A stretch of DNA of 64,000 nucleotides from Pseudomonadota bacterium (GTDB lineage Bacteria > Pseudomonadota > Gammaproteobacteria > Burkholderiales > Burkholderiaceae_F). Below are positions 32,614 through 42,932 of the stretch, one piece after another (positions within the stretch are counted from its first letter, which is position 1; each line of letters opens with the position of its first letter). The stretch spans positions 1 through 64,000 of the forward strand of contig JAKOQB010000178.1 of assembly GCA_029778535.1 (NCBI GenBank), in the 5' to 3' direction. The translations under genes were made by a program, and so were the position numbers. The notes below the pieces were generated by a model. The model made no database searches and was not told where the DNA came from. It saw only the letters and a program-made list of their open reading frames with translations.

Positions 32614-33531
32614 TCAATGCGGGCGCGCGGTGTCGTCGAGTTCGGCCGCGGAGCCGGTGGCGAAGAGCTGCGCCACATCGACGGCGTCGAACACGCGCTT
32701 CGCGTTGCAGAAGTCGCAGGTGACTTCGACGCGGCCCTGCTCGGCAACGATCGATTCGACTTCCTCGCGCCCCAGCGAAATCAGCATACGCCCGATGCGG
32801 CCGCGCGAGCACGTGCATTGGAAACGAGGTGTAATCGGCGCGTACGCCTCCAGCTTCTCCTGCCAGAACAGCCGATGCGCCAGCGTGTCGGGCGGCTGCG
32901 CGAGCAGCTCCGCGCTTCCCAGCGTGCCGGCGAGCGCGAGCGCCCGGCCCCAGGCGTCCGCGTCCTCCGACACGCCGCTGCGGCCGCCCTGGCGCGGCAG
33001 CTTCTGCAGGAGCAGGCCGGCGGCGATGTCGCCGTCGGCAGCGAGCTGCAGGTGCGTATCGAGCTGCTCCGAGCGCCGCATGTACGACTCGAGCGCGCGC
33101 GCGATCGTGTCGCCCTCCAGCGGGACCACGCCCTGGTACGGTTGCTGGCCCGGTCGAGGATCGCGCGGATCGAGCGTGATCGCGCAGCGGCCGCGCCCGT
33201 GCCGATTCACCATCGACTGCAGGCCGGCTTCCTCTTCGATCGCCGCATCGTCGCGCAGCTTCGCAGTGGCGCGCAGGCCGACATCGGGCTGGCATTCGAC
33301 CACCAGCAGCTTGACCGGGCCGTCGCCGTGGATCTGCAGCACTAGCGCGCCGTTGAACTTGATGTTGGTCGCCAGGAGTGCGACCGCAGCCGTCATTTCG
33401 CCGAGCAGGCGCGTGACCGGCGCGGGGTAGTCTTGAAAGGCGATCATCTGCTTCCACGACTCGTCCAGCCGCACGATGCCGCCGCGCACCGGCGCGCGCT
33501 GGAACAGGAACTTCAGCAGCGAATCGCTCAA
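32614..33531 (-). CDS. hslO: Hsp33 redox chaperone
   Basis: 'FQCTCSRGRIGRMLISLGREEVESIVAEQGRVEVTCDFCNAKRVFD' CxC...CxxC zinc switch; TTG start inferred. Confidence 0.94.
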   Translation of the reverse strand: MSDSLLKFLFQRAPVRGGIVRLDESWKQMIAFQDYPAPVTRLLGEMTAAVALLATNIKFNGALVLQIHGDGPVKLLVVECQPDVGLRATAKLRDDAAIEEEAGLQSMVNRHGRGRCAITLDPRDPRPGQQPYQGVVPLEGDTIARALESYMRRSEQLDTHLQLAADGDIAAGLLLQKLPRQGGRSGVSEDADAWGRALALAGTLGSAELLAQPPDTLAHRLFWQEKLEAYAPITPRFQCTCSRGRIGRMLISLGREEVESIVAEQGRVEVTCDFCNAKRVFDAVDVAQLFATGSAAELDDTARPH

Positions 33532-34562
33532 GCGGCGGCGCCGATAGCCGACTGCACGCGCGCCAACTCGCGCGCGTACGCGCAGTAGGTCGGGATCGTG
33601 TCGGCGATGATCTTCTTCTTCGCTTCGTCGAGGTCGCCCACGCGGCGCGCGGGCGAGCCGACCCAGAAGCCGCATTGCAGCGCCTGGCCCGGCGTAGTCT
33701 CGCCGCCGGCGGCGAGGAATACGTCGTCGCCGACCACGGTGCCTTCGGCCAAGACCGCGCCGATGCCGATCAGGCTGCGATCGCCGATCGTGCAGGCGGC
33801 CAGCCGCACGTTGTGGCCGATCGTCGAATCGACGCCGATCACGATGTTTCCTGCGCCCGCCCGCAGCAGCGAGTTGTCCTGCACGTTGCTGCGGGCACCG
33901 AGCACGATCTCCCCGCTGCCGGCGTCGAGGTCGCAGGCGTAGTAGACCTGCGCCTGCGCGGCGGCGCGAATGCGCCCGCGCAGCGTGGCCGTGTTGGCGA
34001 TGAAGACGCCGGCCTCGAACTCGCGCTGCGCGGTGCCGGCGAGCGCGAGCCGGTCGACGGTGCGGATGCGCTGGCGCAGCCGTTCGCGGCGCTGGCCGAG
34101 TTCACCTGCCTCGAGGCGCCGCTCGGGCTTCGCCGGGCGGCCCGAATAGAGGTATCCGCCGGCCAGCGTGGTGCGCGGAAACACGATGCTGCCGGGAGCC
34201 AGCACAAGGCCGGCTTCGAGCACGCAGCCGTCGAGCACGACGGCGCCGTCTTCGATCACGCAATCGTCGCCGACGGTGCAGGCGTGCACCACGCCGTACT
34301 CGCCGACGGTGACCCGATCGCCGATCAGCGTCGGATAGACCTCATGCGCGATGTGGACCGTCGCGCGCGTACCCAGCATCAGTTCCGCGCCGGCGCGCAC
34401 GTAGTGGCCGTCGGCCCGAATCACCGCGTGGTCGTCCAGCCAGGCGTCGGTACCGAGGGTGACGCGACCAATCACGGCCGCGGTGCGGGCGAACTGCACC
34501 GGCGGGCCGGCGAGCGCGGGCGCCACGCCGCCGTAGGAAAGCAGGTTCATCTGCGTCGTCAT
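33528..34562 (-). CDS. Protein with two left-handed beta-helix (gamma-carbonic-anhydrase-like) domains
   Basis: Two hexapeptide-repeat halves: 'TAAVIGRVTLGTDAWLDDHAVIRADG...' and 'TATLRGRIRAAAQAQVYYACDLDAGSGEIVLGARSNVQDNSLLRAG...IGVDSTIGHNVRLAACTIGDRSLIGIGAVLAEGTVVGDDVFLAAGGETTPGQ'. Confidence 0.83.
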   Translation of the reverse strand: MTTQMNLLSYGGVAPALAGPPVQFARTAAVIGRVTLGTDAWLDDHAVIRADGHYVRAGAELMLGTRATVHIAHEVYPTLIGDRVTVGEYGVVHACTVGDDCVIEDGAVVLDGCVLEAGLVLAPGSIVFPRTTLAGGYLYSGRPAKPERRLEAGELGQRRERLRQRIRTVDRLALAGTAQREFEAGVFIANTATLRGRIRAAAQAQVYYACDLDAGSGEIVLGARSNVQDNSLLRAGAGNIVIGVDSTIGHNVRLAACTIGDRSLIGIGAVLAEGTVVGDDVFLAAGGETTPGQALQCGFWVGSPARRVGDLDEAKKKIIADTIPTYCAYARELARVQSAIGAAA

Positions 34563-34571
34563 GCGCGTAGT

Positions 34572-36302
34572 TTAGCGGGCGCGCCACGCGCGCTCGGCCT
34601 CGTCCCACGCTGCCAGCGGCTGCAGATCGGGCACCCAGGCGAGACCCGATTTCGCATCGGCCGACACCGCGTCGGTCGTCACGAGCACGTCGAGCAGCGC
34701 GGGGCGGCCGTTGGCAACTGCAGAGAGCGCGCGGTCGATCGCGGCGGGCAGATCGGCGGCTTTCTCCACGCGCTCGCCGGCGAGGCCGAACGCGCGCGCC
34801 ATCGCGGCGTGGTCGGCGAACTGCAGTTGCGTGCCGACCACCTTGCCGTGCGTGTGCGTCTGGTCGTGCACCTCGATCTGCCACGCGCCGTTGTTGGCCA
34901 CGACGATCAGCAGCGGCACGCGATGCCGCGCGGCGGTGTCGATCTCCATCGCGTTGAAGCCGAAGGCGCCGTCGCCCGTCAGCACCGCGACCGTGCGGGA
35001 GGGCGCAGCGAGCGCGGCGGCGATGCCGAACGGCGTGCCCACACCGATGCAGCCCAGTGAGCCGGGGTCCAGATACGTCGCCGCGTGGACGCCGACGCGC
35101 GCGAACGACAGGAAGTCGCCGCCGTCGGCAACGATCACCGCGTCGTTCGGCAGCCGCTCGGCGAGCGCGGCCAGCAGGCGATTGGGATGCATGCGGCCGT
35201 CGGCGCCATCGGGGGCAACGCGCATCGTGGCGCGCAGCCTGCCCGCGCGCTCGAGGTGGCGCGCGCGCAGCGACTGCACCCACGCGCGGTCGAGCGCGGG
35301 AGCGCGCCCCGCGGCAACGCGCACGAGAGCGGCGAGCGCAAGCCGTGGCGTGGCGAAGATCTCGGCCTCGCCGCGCCGGTTGTCGTGCAACTCGCCCGGC
35401 GCATCGGCGATGCGCACGAAGCGCGCGCCGCCGAACACCGCGGGCGAGCCATAGCCGAGCTGGAAGTCGAGTCGGCGCCCGAGGGTCAGCACGAGATCGG
35501 CTTCGCCCATCACCGTGCCGCGCATCGCTGCGACCACCGACGGGTGATCGTCGGGCACCAACCCGCGGCTTTCGCCGGTGTCGAGATACGGCGCGCCGAG
35601 CGCGTCGAGCAGCGCGACGAGTTCGTGCCCCGCCCCCCGCGCGCCGCGGCCGCTGATCACCAGCGGTCGCTTCGCCTTCCACAGCAGCGCGACGGCCGCA
35701 GCGACGGCGGCTTCAGCGGGCGTGATTTCGCATCGCGCGCGCGGGCGGAAATGCTCGGGCAACTGCAGCGCGCGCGGCACTTCGGCGCGCAGCGTGTCGG
35801 TCGGAAAATCGAGGTACACCGGCCCGGGATCACCGCCGTCGCCGATTGCGTACGAGACCGCCGCGTCGAGCTCCGGCAACGCGAGCGCAGGCTCGCGCAC
35901 CGTGCGCGCATAGCGCGTGATCGGCCGCACCAGTTCGACGTGGCTCATGTCCTGCAGCGCGCCGCGGTTTTCCTGCGCGCGCGGCGGCACGCCCGACAGC
36001 ACCAGCAGCGGCGCGCGGGCGACATGCGCGTTGGCGATTCCCGTCATGGCGTTGGTTACGCCCGGCCCGGCGGTCACCAGCGCGACGCCGAGCGTGCCGG
36101 TCAATTCGCCGTACGCGTGTGCCATGTAGACCGCTGCGCGCTCGTCGCGCACGTCGACGATGCGGATACCCTCGGCATCGAGGCGCATCCAGATCGGCAT
36201 GATGTGGCCGCCGCACAGGCCGAAGACGGTCGTCACGGCGCGCGCCTTTAGGAAGCGCGCGATGACGCCGGCGGTGGAGTCAGGGGTGAGTGCGGGTGGC
36301 AT
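34572..36302 (-). CDS. Thiamine diphosphate-binding enzyme (IlvB/acetolactate synthase-like superfamily)
   Basis: 'VFGLCGGHIMPIW', 'VTAGPGVTNAMTGIANAHVARAPLLVLSG', ThDP motif 'VLTGDGAFGFNAMEIDTAARHRVPLLIVVANNGAWQ'. Confidence 0.9.
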   Translation of the reverse strand: MPPALTPDSTAGVIARFLKARAVTTVFGLCGGHIMPIWMRLDAEGIRIVDVRDERAAVYMAHAYGELTGTLGVALVTAGPGVTNAMTGIANAHVARAPLLVLSGVPPRAQENRGALQDMSHVELVRPITRYARTVREPALALPELDAAVSYAIGDGGDPGPVYLDFPTDTLRAEVPRALQLPEHFRPRARCEITPAEAAVAAAVALLWKAKRPLVISGRGARGAGHELVALLDALGAPYLDTGESRGLVPDDHPSVVAAMRGTVMGEADLVLTLGRRLDFQLGYGSPAVFGGARFVRIADAPGELHDNRRGEAEIFATPRLALAALVRVAAGRAPALDRAWVQSLRARHLERAGRLRATMRVAPDGADGRMHPNRLLAALAERLPNDAVIVADGGDFLSFARVGVHAATYLDPGSLGCIGVGTPFGIAAALAAPSRTVAVLTGDGAFGFNAMEIDTAARHRVPLLIVVANNGAWQIEVHDQTHTHGKVVGTQLQFADHAAMARAFGLAGERVEKAADLPAAIDRALSAVANGRPALLDVLVTTDAVSADAKSGLAWVPDLQPLAAWDEAERAWRAR

Positions 36303-36306
36303 GGTT

Positions 36307-36375
36307 GTCGCCCCGGCGCAGGCCGGGGCCTGATTTGCACGCTGGAACTTGGGCCCCGGCCTGCGCCGGGGCAAC
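36307..36375. repeat. ~69-bp palindromic REP/BIME-like element, copy R3
   Basis: GTCGCCCCGGCGCAGGCCGGGGCC...GGGCCCCGGCCTGCGCCGGGGCAAC. Confidence 0.88.
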
Positions 36376-36377
36376 GG

Positions 36378-38049
<1,672 letters not shown>

Positions 38050-38066
<17 letters not shown>

Positions 38067-39036
38067 TCGAGTACTCCTTGCGTATCGTGTCGTTGATCAG
38101 TTCGCGCGCGAGCGAGTAGGGGTCGGACGCGCGCTGCGCGAGCCGCTGCGCGAGCGGTGCGGAAATCGTCGCGGCGGCGCTGCGAAAGCCTTCGAGCAGC
38201 ACCGTCTCCGCGGTCTTGGCCAGCCGGAACGCAGCGACGCGGCCGCGCCGCTGCGCGCCGAGCGCGGTCGACTTCAACACTTCGCGGTGCGCGTCGATGC
38301 GCGCGATCAGCGCGTCGATGCCCTGGCCGGTGTAGGAGCTGACTGCGACCACCGGGATCTGCCACAGCGGCTTGTCCCTGGTCAGCGCGCCGAGCGCCAG
38401 CATGTGCTTCAGATCCGTCAGCGTGCGGTTGGCGTCGTCCCGATCGCACTTGGACACGACATGGATGTCGGCGATCTCGAGGATGCCGGCCTTGATCGCC
38501 TGGATCTCGTCGCCCAGTCCCGGCGCCGACACCACGATAGTGCTGTCGGACGCGTGCGCGATCTCGATTTCGTCCTGGCCGACGCCCACGGTCTCGATGA
38601 CGATCGTCGAATAGCCGGCGACATCGAGGATGTCGACCGTATCGAGCGCGGCGCGGGCCATGCCGCCGGTGGCGCCGCGCGTGGCCATGCTGCGGATGAA
38701 GACGCCGGGATCGTTGGCGAGTTCCGTCATCCGGATGCGGTCGCCGAGGATCGCGCCGCCGGAGTAGGGGCTCGACGGATCGACCGCGACGATGCCGACC
38801 TTCTCGCCGCGCGCGCGCAGCGCCTGCGCCATCTTTGCCACCAGCGTCGACTTGCCGCTGCCGGGCACTCCTGTCAGCCCGATCACGTGCGCGCGCCCGG
38901 CGCGGCGATAGATCTCGGCCAGCGCCGCGCGCGCCTCTTCGGCGCCGGCTTCGGCGCGCGACATCAGCCGGCCGGCGGCGCGCACGTCGCCGTCGGCGAT
39001 GCGCGCGACCAGTTCGGAGGAGGGGACGTAGCTCAT
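38050..39036 (-). CDS. meaB: MeaB/ArgK-type G3E GTPase, mutase chaperone
   Basis: 'HVIGLTGVPGSGKSTLVAKMAQALRARGEKVGIVAVDPSSPYSGGAILGDRIRM'. Confidence 0.95.
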
Positions 39037-40466
39037 CCGCGCGACCGCTCCAGCTCCGCGTTCAGTGACCGGAACACCTCGCGGTCGTCGATCACGCGTC
39101 GCGCCTTGAAGTCGGTGCGCGGCAGCGCGTGCGGGGCGAGCACCTCGACCCGGGTGCGGATGCCCAGCACGGTCTGCAGCTTGCGCGCGACCTCGTCGCG
39201 AAACGCGGCCTGTGCGGCCGGACTGCGATGCGTGGGATCGTCCGCTTCCACCCGCAGCAGCAGTTCGTCCATCGCCGCCTCGCGCGTGATCACGATCCGA
39301 TGCTCGCCGCCGTAGTGCGCGAGCTGGTTCAGCGCCGCGTCGATCTCGCTCGGGTAGATGTTTTCTCCGCGGATCGTGAACATGTCGTCGATGCGGCCGA
39401 ACACGCCCTGCGGCAGCCGCGGGTAGGTGCGGCCGCATGGGTTGTCCTCGTCGACCCACAGCGTCAGGTCGCCCGAAAGGAGCCGGATCATCGGCTGGCT
39501 GGTGCGCTCGAGATGCGTGTAGACGGGCGTGCCGCGCTGGCCATACGGCACGCGCGTCATCGTCGCTGGATCGCACACCTCGGTGTAGACGACGTCCTGC
39601 CAGCACAGCATGCCGTGGTGCGTCTCCGCGGTGCCGGCGACGTTCATGAACGGCGACATCTCGGCCATCGAGCCGCAGTCGAACACGCGCGCGCCGTACA
39701 GGTCCTCGATGCGATCGCGCACGCCCGGCACCGACGCGCCGGGCTCGCCGGAGAAGAACATGTACTTGATCCTGAAGTCACGCGGATTGAGCTTCTCCTC
39801 GCGCGCGACTTCGGCAAGGTGGATCGCGTAGCTCGGCGTGCCGTAGAACCCGGCCGGCTTCATCGTGTGCAGCCACTGCGCCAGACGCGCGCTCATGCCG
39901 GGTGCGCCCGCCCCGAACGGAAACGCTTTCGCGCGCAGCCGCTCCGCACCCGCCAGCGCGCCCCAGCTTCCGAGGTACAGGCTGAAGATCGCGGCAATGC
40001 AGATCATGTCGCCGGGGCGCATCCCCATGCCCCACATGATGCGCGCGTGCGCGTTGGCGATCGCGCGCCAGTCGCTGCGGCCGATCGCGAACGCGGTCGG
40101 GCGTCCCGTGGTGCCGCTGGTGCCGTGGATGTGGAAGATCTCGTCGTCCGGCACGCACACGTAATCGCCGAACGGTGGATGCGCCGACTGCGACGCGCGC
40201 AGGTCGGTCTTCTTCACCACCGGCACGCGCGTCTCGAAGTCCTCGAGCGAATTGAGCTGGCGCGGGTGAAAACCCGCCTCCTCCCATTTGCGGCGATAGA
40301 AGGGCGCGTGCTCGTACGCGTAGCGGCACACGTCCTGCAGCCGCATCAGGATTGCGCGCTCGCGCTCGGCGGCCGGCATCGTCTCACGCACCGGGAACCA
40401 GTAGCGGCTGCCGGCGGGCGGAAAATAGTCTTCGTCATAGCGCGGCGGAAAGGACCACTGTTCCAT
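39033..40466 (-). CDS. Phenylacetate-CoA-ligase-like AMP-forming acyl-CoA ligase
   Basis: 'IHGTSGTTGRPTAFAIGRSDW' AMP-binding; 'VFGRIDDMFTIRGENIYPSEIDAALNQL' PaaK-like C-terminus. Confidence 0.92.
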   Translation of the reverse strand: MEQWSFPPRYDEDYFPPAGSRYWFPVRETMPAAERERAILMRLQDVCRYAYEHAPFYRRKWEEAGFHPRQLNSLEDFETRVPVVKKTDLRASQSAHPPFGDYVCVPDDEIFHIHGTSGTTGRPTAFAIGRSDWRAIANAHARIMWGMGMRPGDMICIAAIFSLYLGSWGALAGAERLRAKAFPFGAGAPGMSARLAQWLHTMKPAGFYGTPSYAIHLAEVAREEKLNPRDFRIKYMFFSGEPGASVPGVRDRIEDLYGARVFDCGSMAEMSPFMNVAGTAETHHGMLCWQDVVYTEVCDPATMTRVPYGQRGTPVYTHLERTSQPMIRLLSGDLTLWVDEDNPCGRTYPRLPQGVFGRIDDMFTIRGENIYPSEIDAALNQLAHYGGEHRIVITREAAMDELLLRVEADDPTHRSPAAQAAFRDEVARKLQTVLGIRTRVEVLAPHALPRTDFKARRVIDDREVFRSLNAELERSRG

Positions 40467-40475
40467 CGTCGTTCC

Positions 40476-40883
40476 TTATCTTGGTCCGCGTTGCTCGACC
40501 AGCCGGTGCAGCGTGTCGACGATCACCTGCGGCGGCGTGTCCTGCAGCAGCACCTCGCGCACGCCCATCTGCTTGATCGCGGCCACGTCGTCGTCCGGCA
40601 TCACGCCGCCGGCAACGACGATGATGTCGCTGGCGCCGCGCTCGTCGAGCAGGCGGAAGATCTTCGGGAACACCGTCATCTGCACGCCCGACAGCAGGCT
40701 CACGCCGAGGACATCGACGTCCTCCTGGATCGCGGTGTTGACGACCTCCTCCGGCGTGCGGTGCAGGCCGGAGTAGATGACGTCCATGCCGGCGTCGCGC
40801 AGCGTGCGCGCGACGACCTTGACGCCGCGGTCGTGGCCGTCGAGGCCGACCTTGGCGAGGAGTACTCGTATGGGGGTGCTCAT
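40476..40883 (-). CDS. hcmB: Cobalamin-binding small subunit of acyl-CoA mutase
   Basis: 135 aa; B12 motif 'KVGLDGHDRGVKVVARTLRDAGMDVIYSGLHRTPEEVV...VSLLSGVQMTVFPKI...VVAGGVMPDDD'. Confidence 0.9.
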   Translation of the reverse strand: MSTPIRVLLAKVGLDGHDRGVKVVARTLRDAGMDVIYSGLHRTPEEVVNTAIQEDVDVLGVSLLSGVQMTVFPKIFRLLDERGASDIIVVAGGVMPDDDVAAIKQMGVREVLLQDTPPQVIVDTLHRLVEQRGPR

Positions 40884-40953
40884 GGGGTGTCCGTCGGTTC
40901 GTTGTCCGTTGCTCGTTGCTCGTTGGCGGTTGTTCGAGGTGGTTGCTCGATGT

Positions 40954-40970
40954 TCGTATACGGTATACGA
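40954..40970. promoter_or_regulatory. 17-bp perfect palindrome, putative GntR-family operator
   Basis: TCGTATAC-G-GTATACGA lies between divergent hcmB (-) and GntR (+) genes. Confidence 0.7.
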
Positions 40971-40994
40971 TAATCAGTGTGGCAGCGGTCAGGC

Positions 40995-41705
40995 ATGCTG
41001 TCAACCACGAGACCACGGATCGACGTGATGCGAGCGCTGAAGCCGAAGAAGACGCTGGTCGAGCAGGCGTACGACGCCATCCTGGATGCGATCTGCGACG
41101 GCACGCTGGCGCCGGGGGAGCGCGTCACGCAGGACGAGCTGGCCGCGCGCCTGCACGTGTCGCGCCAGCCGGTGCTGACCGCGCTCGGCCTGCTCAAGCA
41201 GCAGGGCTTCCTGATCGATCACGGGCGGCGCGGCCTGGCCGTGGCGCCCGTCGACCCGGCGCGCTTCGAGGCCATCTATCAGATCCGCTCCGCACTGGAG
41301 CCGCTGGCGGCAAAGCTTGCCACGCAACGGATGACGCCCGAGCTGATCGAGCGCGGCCGCGCGATCGTCGCGCACGGGCGCAAGGTCGCCGCCGCCGGCG
41401 ACGCGAAGGCGACGCTGCAGGCCGATGTCGACTTTCACAACTTCATCTACGAGGCGAGCGGCAATCCGCTGATCGTCGAGACGATGCAGCTGCATTGGCA
41501 GCACCTGCGCCGCGCGATGGGCGAGGTGCTGCGCCGGCCGCGGATGACGCAGCAAGTTTGGCGCGAGCACGCGGCCGTGCTGGAGGCGATGGCGGACGGC
41601 GACGGCACGGCCTCCGCGCGGCTGCTGCAGCAGCACGTCGACGGGGCGCGCGTGCGCGTGGGCGAGGAGATCGCGGCCATGGCGCAGCAACGCAAAGCCG
41701 CGTGA
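40995..41705 (+). CDS. GntR/FCD-family transcriptional regulator
   Basis: 'VEQAYDAILDAICDGTLAPGERVTQDELAARLHVSRQPVLTALGLLKQQGFL' wHTH plus FCD-like C-terminal domain; start 40995 or 41028. Confidence 0.92.
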   Translation: MLSTTRPRIDVMRALKPKKTLVEQAYDAILDAICDGTLAPGERVTQDELAARLHVSRQPVLTALGLLKQQGFLIDHGRRGLAVAPVDPARFEAIYQIRSALEPLAAKLATQRMTPELIERGRAIVAHGRKVAAAGDAKATLQADVDFHNFIYEASGNPLIVETMQLHWQHLRRAMGEVLRRPRMTQQVWREHAAVLEAMADGDGTASARLLQQHVDGARVRVGEEIAAMAQQRKAA

Positions 41706-42511
41706 TGGAGCTGCGCCGCGCGGCACTCGACGCGCTGCTGGTCACCGATCCGCCCGCCAAGTGCGCGGCGGTGCAGGCGATCGCCGCGGCCGAGCCGCCG
41801 ATCGACTGCGCCGCGCAATTGGCCGCGCCGGCCGGCGTCGCGCTGCCGGGCCGTCCGGCGCGGCCGCGGCTCGTCGCGCCGTCGCAGGTCGCCGAGCGAG
41901 GCGCGGGCACAAAGAGCGGCCGCGCGGCGCTGCTGCACGCGCTCGCGCACATCGAGTTCAATGCGATCAACCTCGCGCTCGATGCGGTGTGGCGCTTCGC
42001 CGGCCTGCCGGCCGACTTCTACCGCGACTGGATCAACGTGGCCGGCGAAGAGGCGCGGCACTTCGCGCTGCTCGCCGAACGCCTCGCCGCGCTCGGCAGC
42101 CGTTATGGCGACTTCGACGCGCACGATGGCCTGTGGGAGATGGCGGACAAGACGCGCGAATCCGCGCTGGTGCGCATGGCGATCGTGCCGCGCGTGCTGG
42201 AAGCGCGCGGGCTGGACGCTGCGCCGCTGGTGCGCGCAAAGCTCGCACGCGCGGGCGACGATCAATCAGCGGCGGTGCTCGACGTGATTCTGCGCGACGA
42301 GATCGGCCACGTCGCGATCGGCAACCGCTGGTTCCGCTTTCTCTGCGCGGCCGCGGGGCGCGATCCGGCGGCGGTCGATGCGGCCGCGCGCAGCACCTGC
42401 GGCGCGCCCGCGCCGCGTCCGCCGTTCAACCTCGTCGCGCGGCGCGCGGCGGCCTTCGACGCGGAAGAACTGGCGGCGCTTGCCGCCGGTCAATCATCCG
42501 CCTATCGGTGA
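41705..42511 (+). CDS. DUF455 ferritin-like domain protein
   Basis: 'LLHALAHIEFNAINLALDAVWRF...DWINVAGEEARHFALLAERLAALGSRYGDFDAHDGLWEMA...LDVILRDEIGHVAIGNRWF'. Confidence 0.92.
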   Translation: MELRRAALDALLVTDPPAKCAAVQAIAAAEPPIDCAAQLAAPAGVALPGRPARPRLVAPSQVAERGAGTKSGRAALLHALAHIEFNAINLALDAVWRFAGLPADFYRDWINVAGEEARHFALLAERLAALGSRYGDFDAHDGLWEMADKTRESALVRMAIVPRVLEARGLDAAPLVRAKLARAGDDQSAAVLDVILRDEIGHVAIGNRWFRFLCAAAGRDPAAVDAAARSTCGAPAPRPPFNLVARRAAAFDAEELAALAAGQSSAYR

Positions 42512-42580
42512 TCAAGGGACGTTGAGACCGCAGCCATTGGACGCTACATTTGGCGCGGCTACGCGAACCCTGGATCGGAC

Positions 42581-42919
42581 ATGGGCCTCTTCGACGGAAT
42601 CCGCACGCTGTTGAACGTGCGCGTGGAACGCGCCCGCGGCCAGCGCGGTCCGAAGCCGCGACTGGGCGCCAAGATCCAGCTCGGCGACGTCCGCATCAGC
42701 GTGCAGTCCGGCCTCACCGACGACATGTGGGGCTGGCTGCAGGAGCAGGGCTGGCGCGAGATCACGCGCCGGCCCGACCGCCGCCACTACCGCGACGTGC
42801 CGCCGTCAATGGTTACCAAGCTCTTCGATGCGCCGCCGGGCGATCGGCTGGAGCTGATGAAGGACGCGATGTTCGCTGCCGTTGCCAAGCCGTTGGCATC
42901 GCTCGATCGGCGCCGCTGA
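42581..42919 (+). CDS. Hypothetical protein (112 aa)
   Basis: ATG ORF with consistent coding composition; no recognised family. Confidence 0.6.
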   Translation: MGLFDGIRTLLNVRVERARGQRGPKPRLGAKIQLGDVRISVQSGLTDDMWGWLQEQGWREITRRPDRRHYRDVPPSMVTKLFDAPPGDRLELMKDAMFAAVAKPLASLDRRR

Positions 42920-42932
42920 CCGCGCGTGCCGA

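Noticed and set aside
40901-40950. Possible CRISPR-like repeat (GTTGCTC repeats)
   Set aside because: Unit only 7 nt, no spacers, no cas genes.
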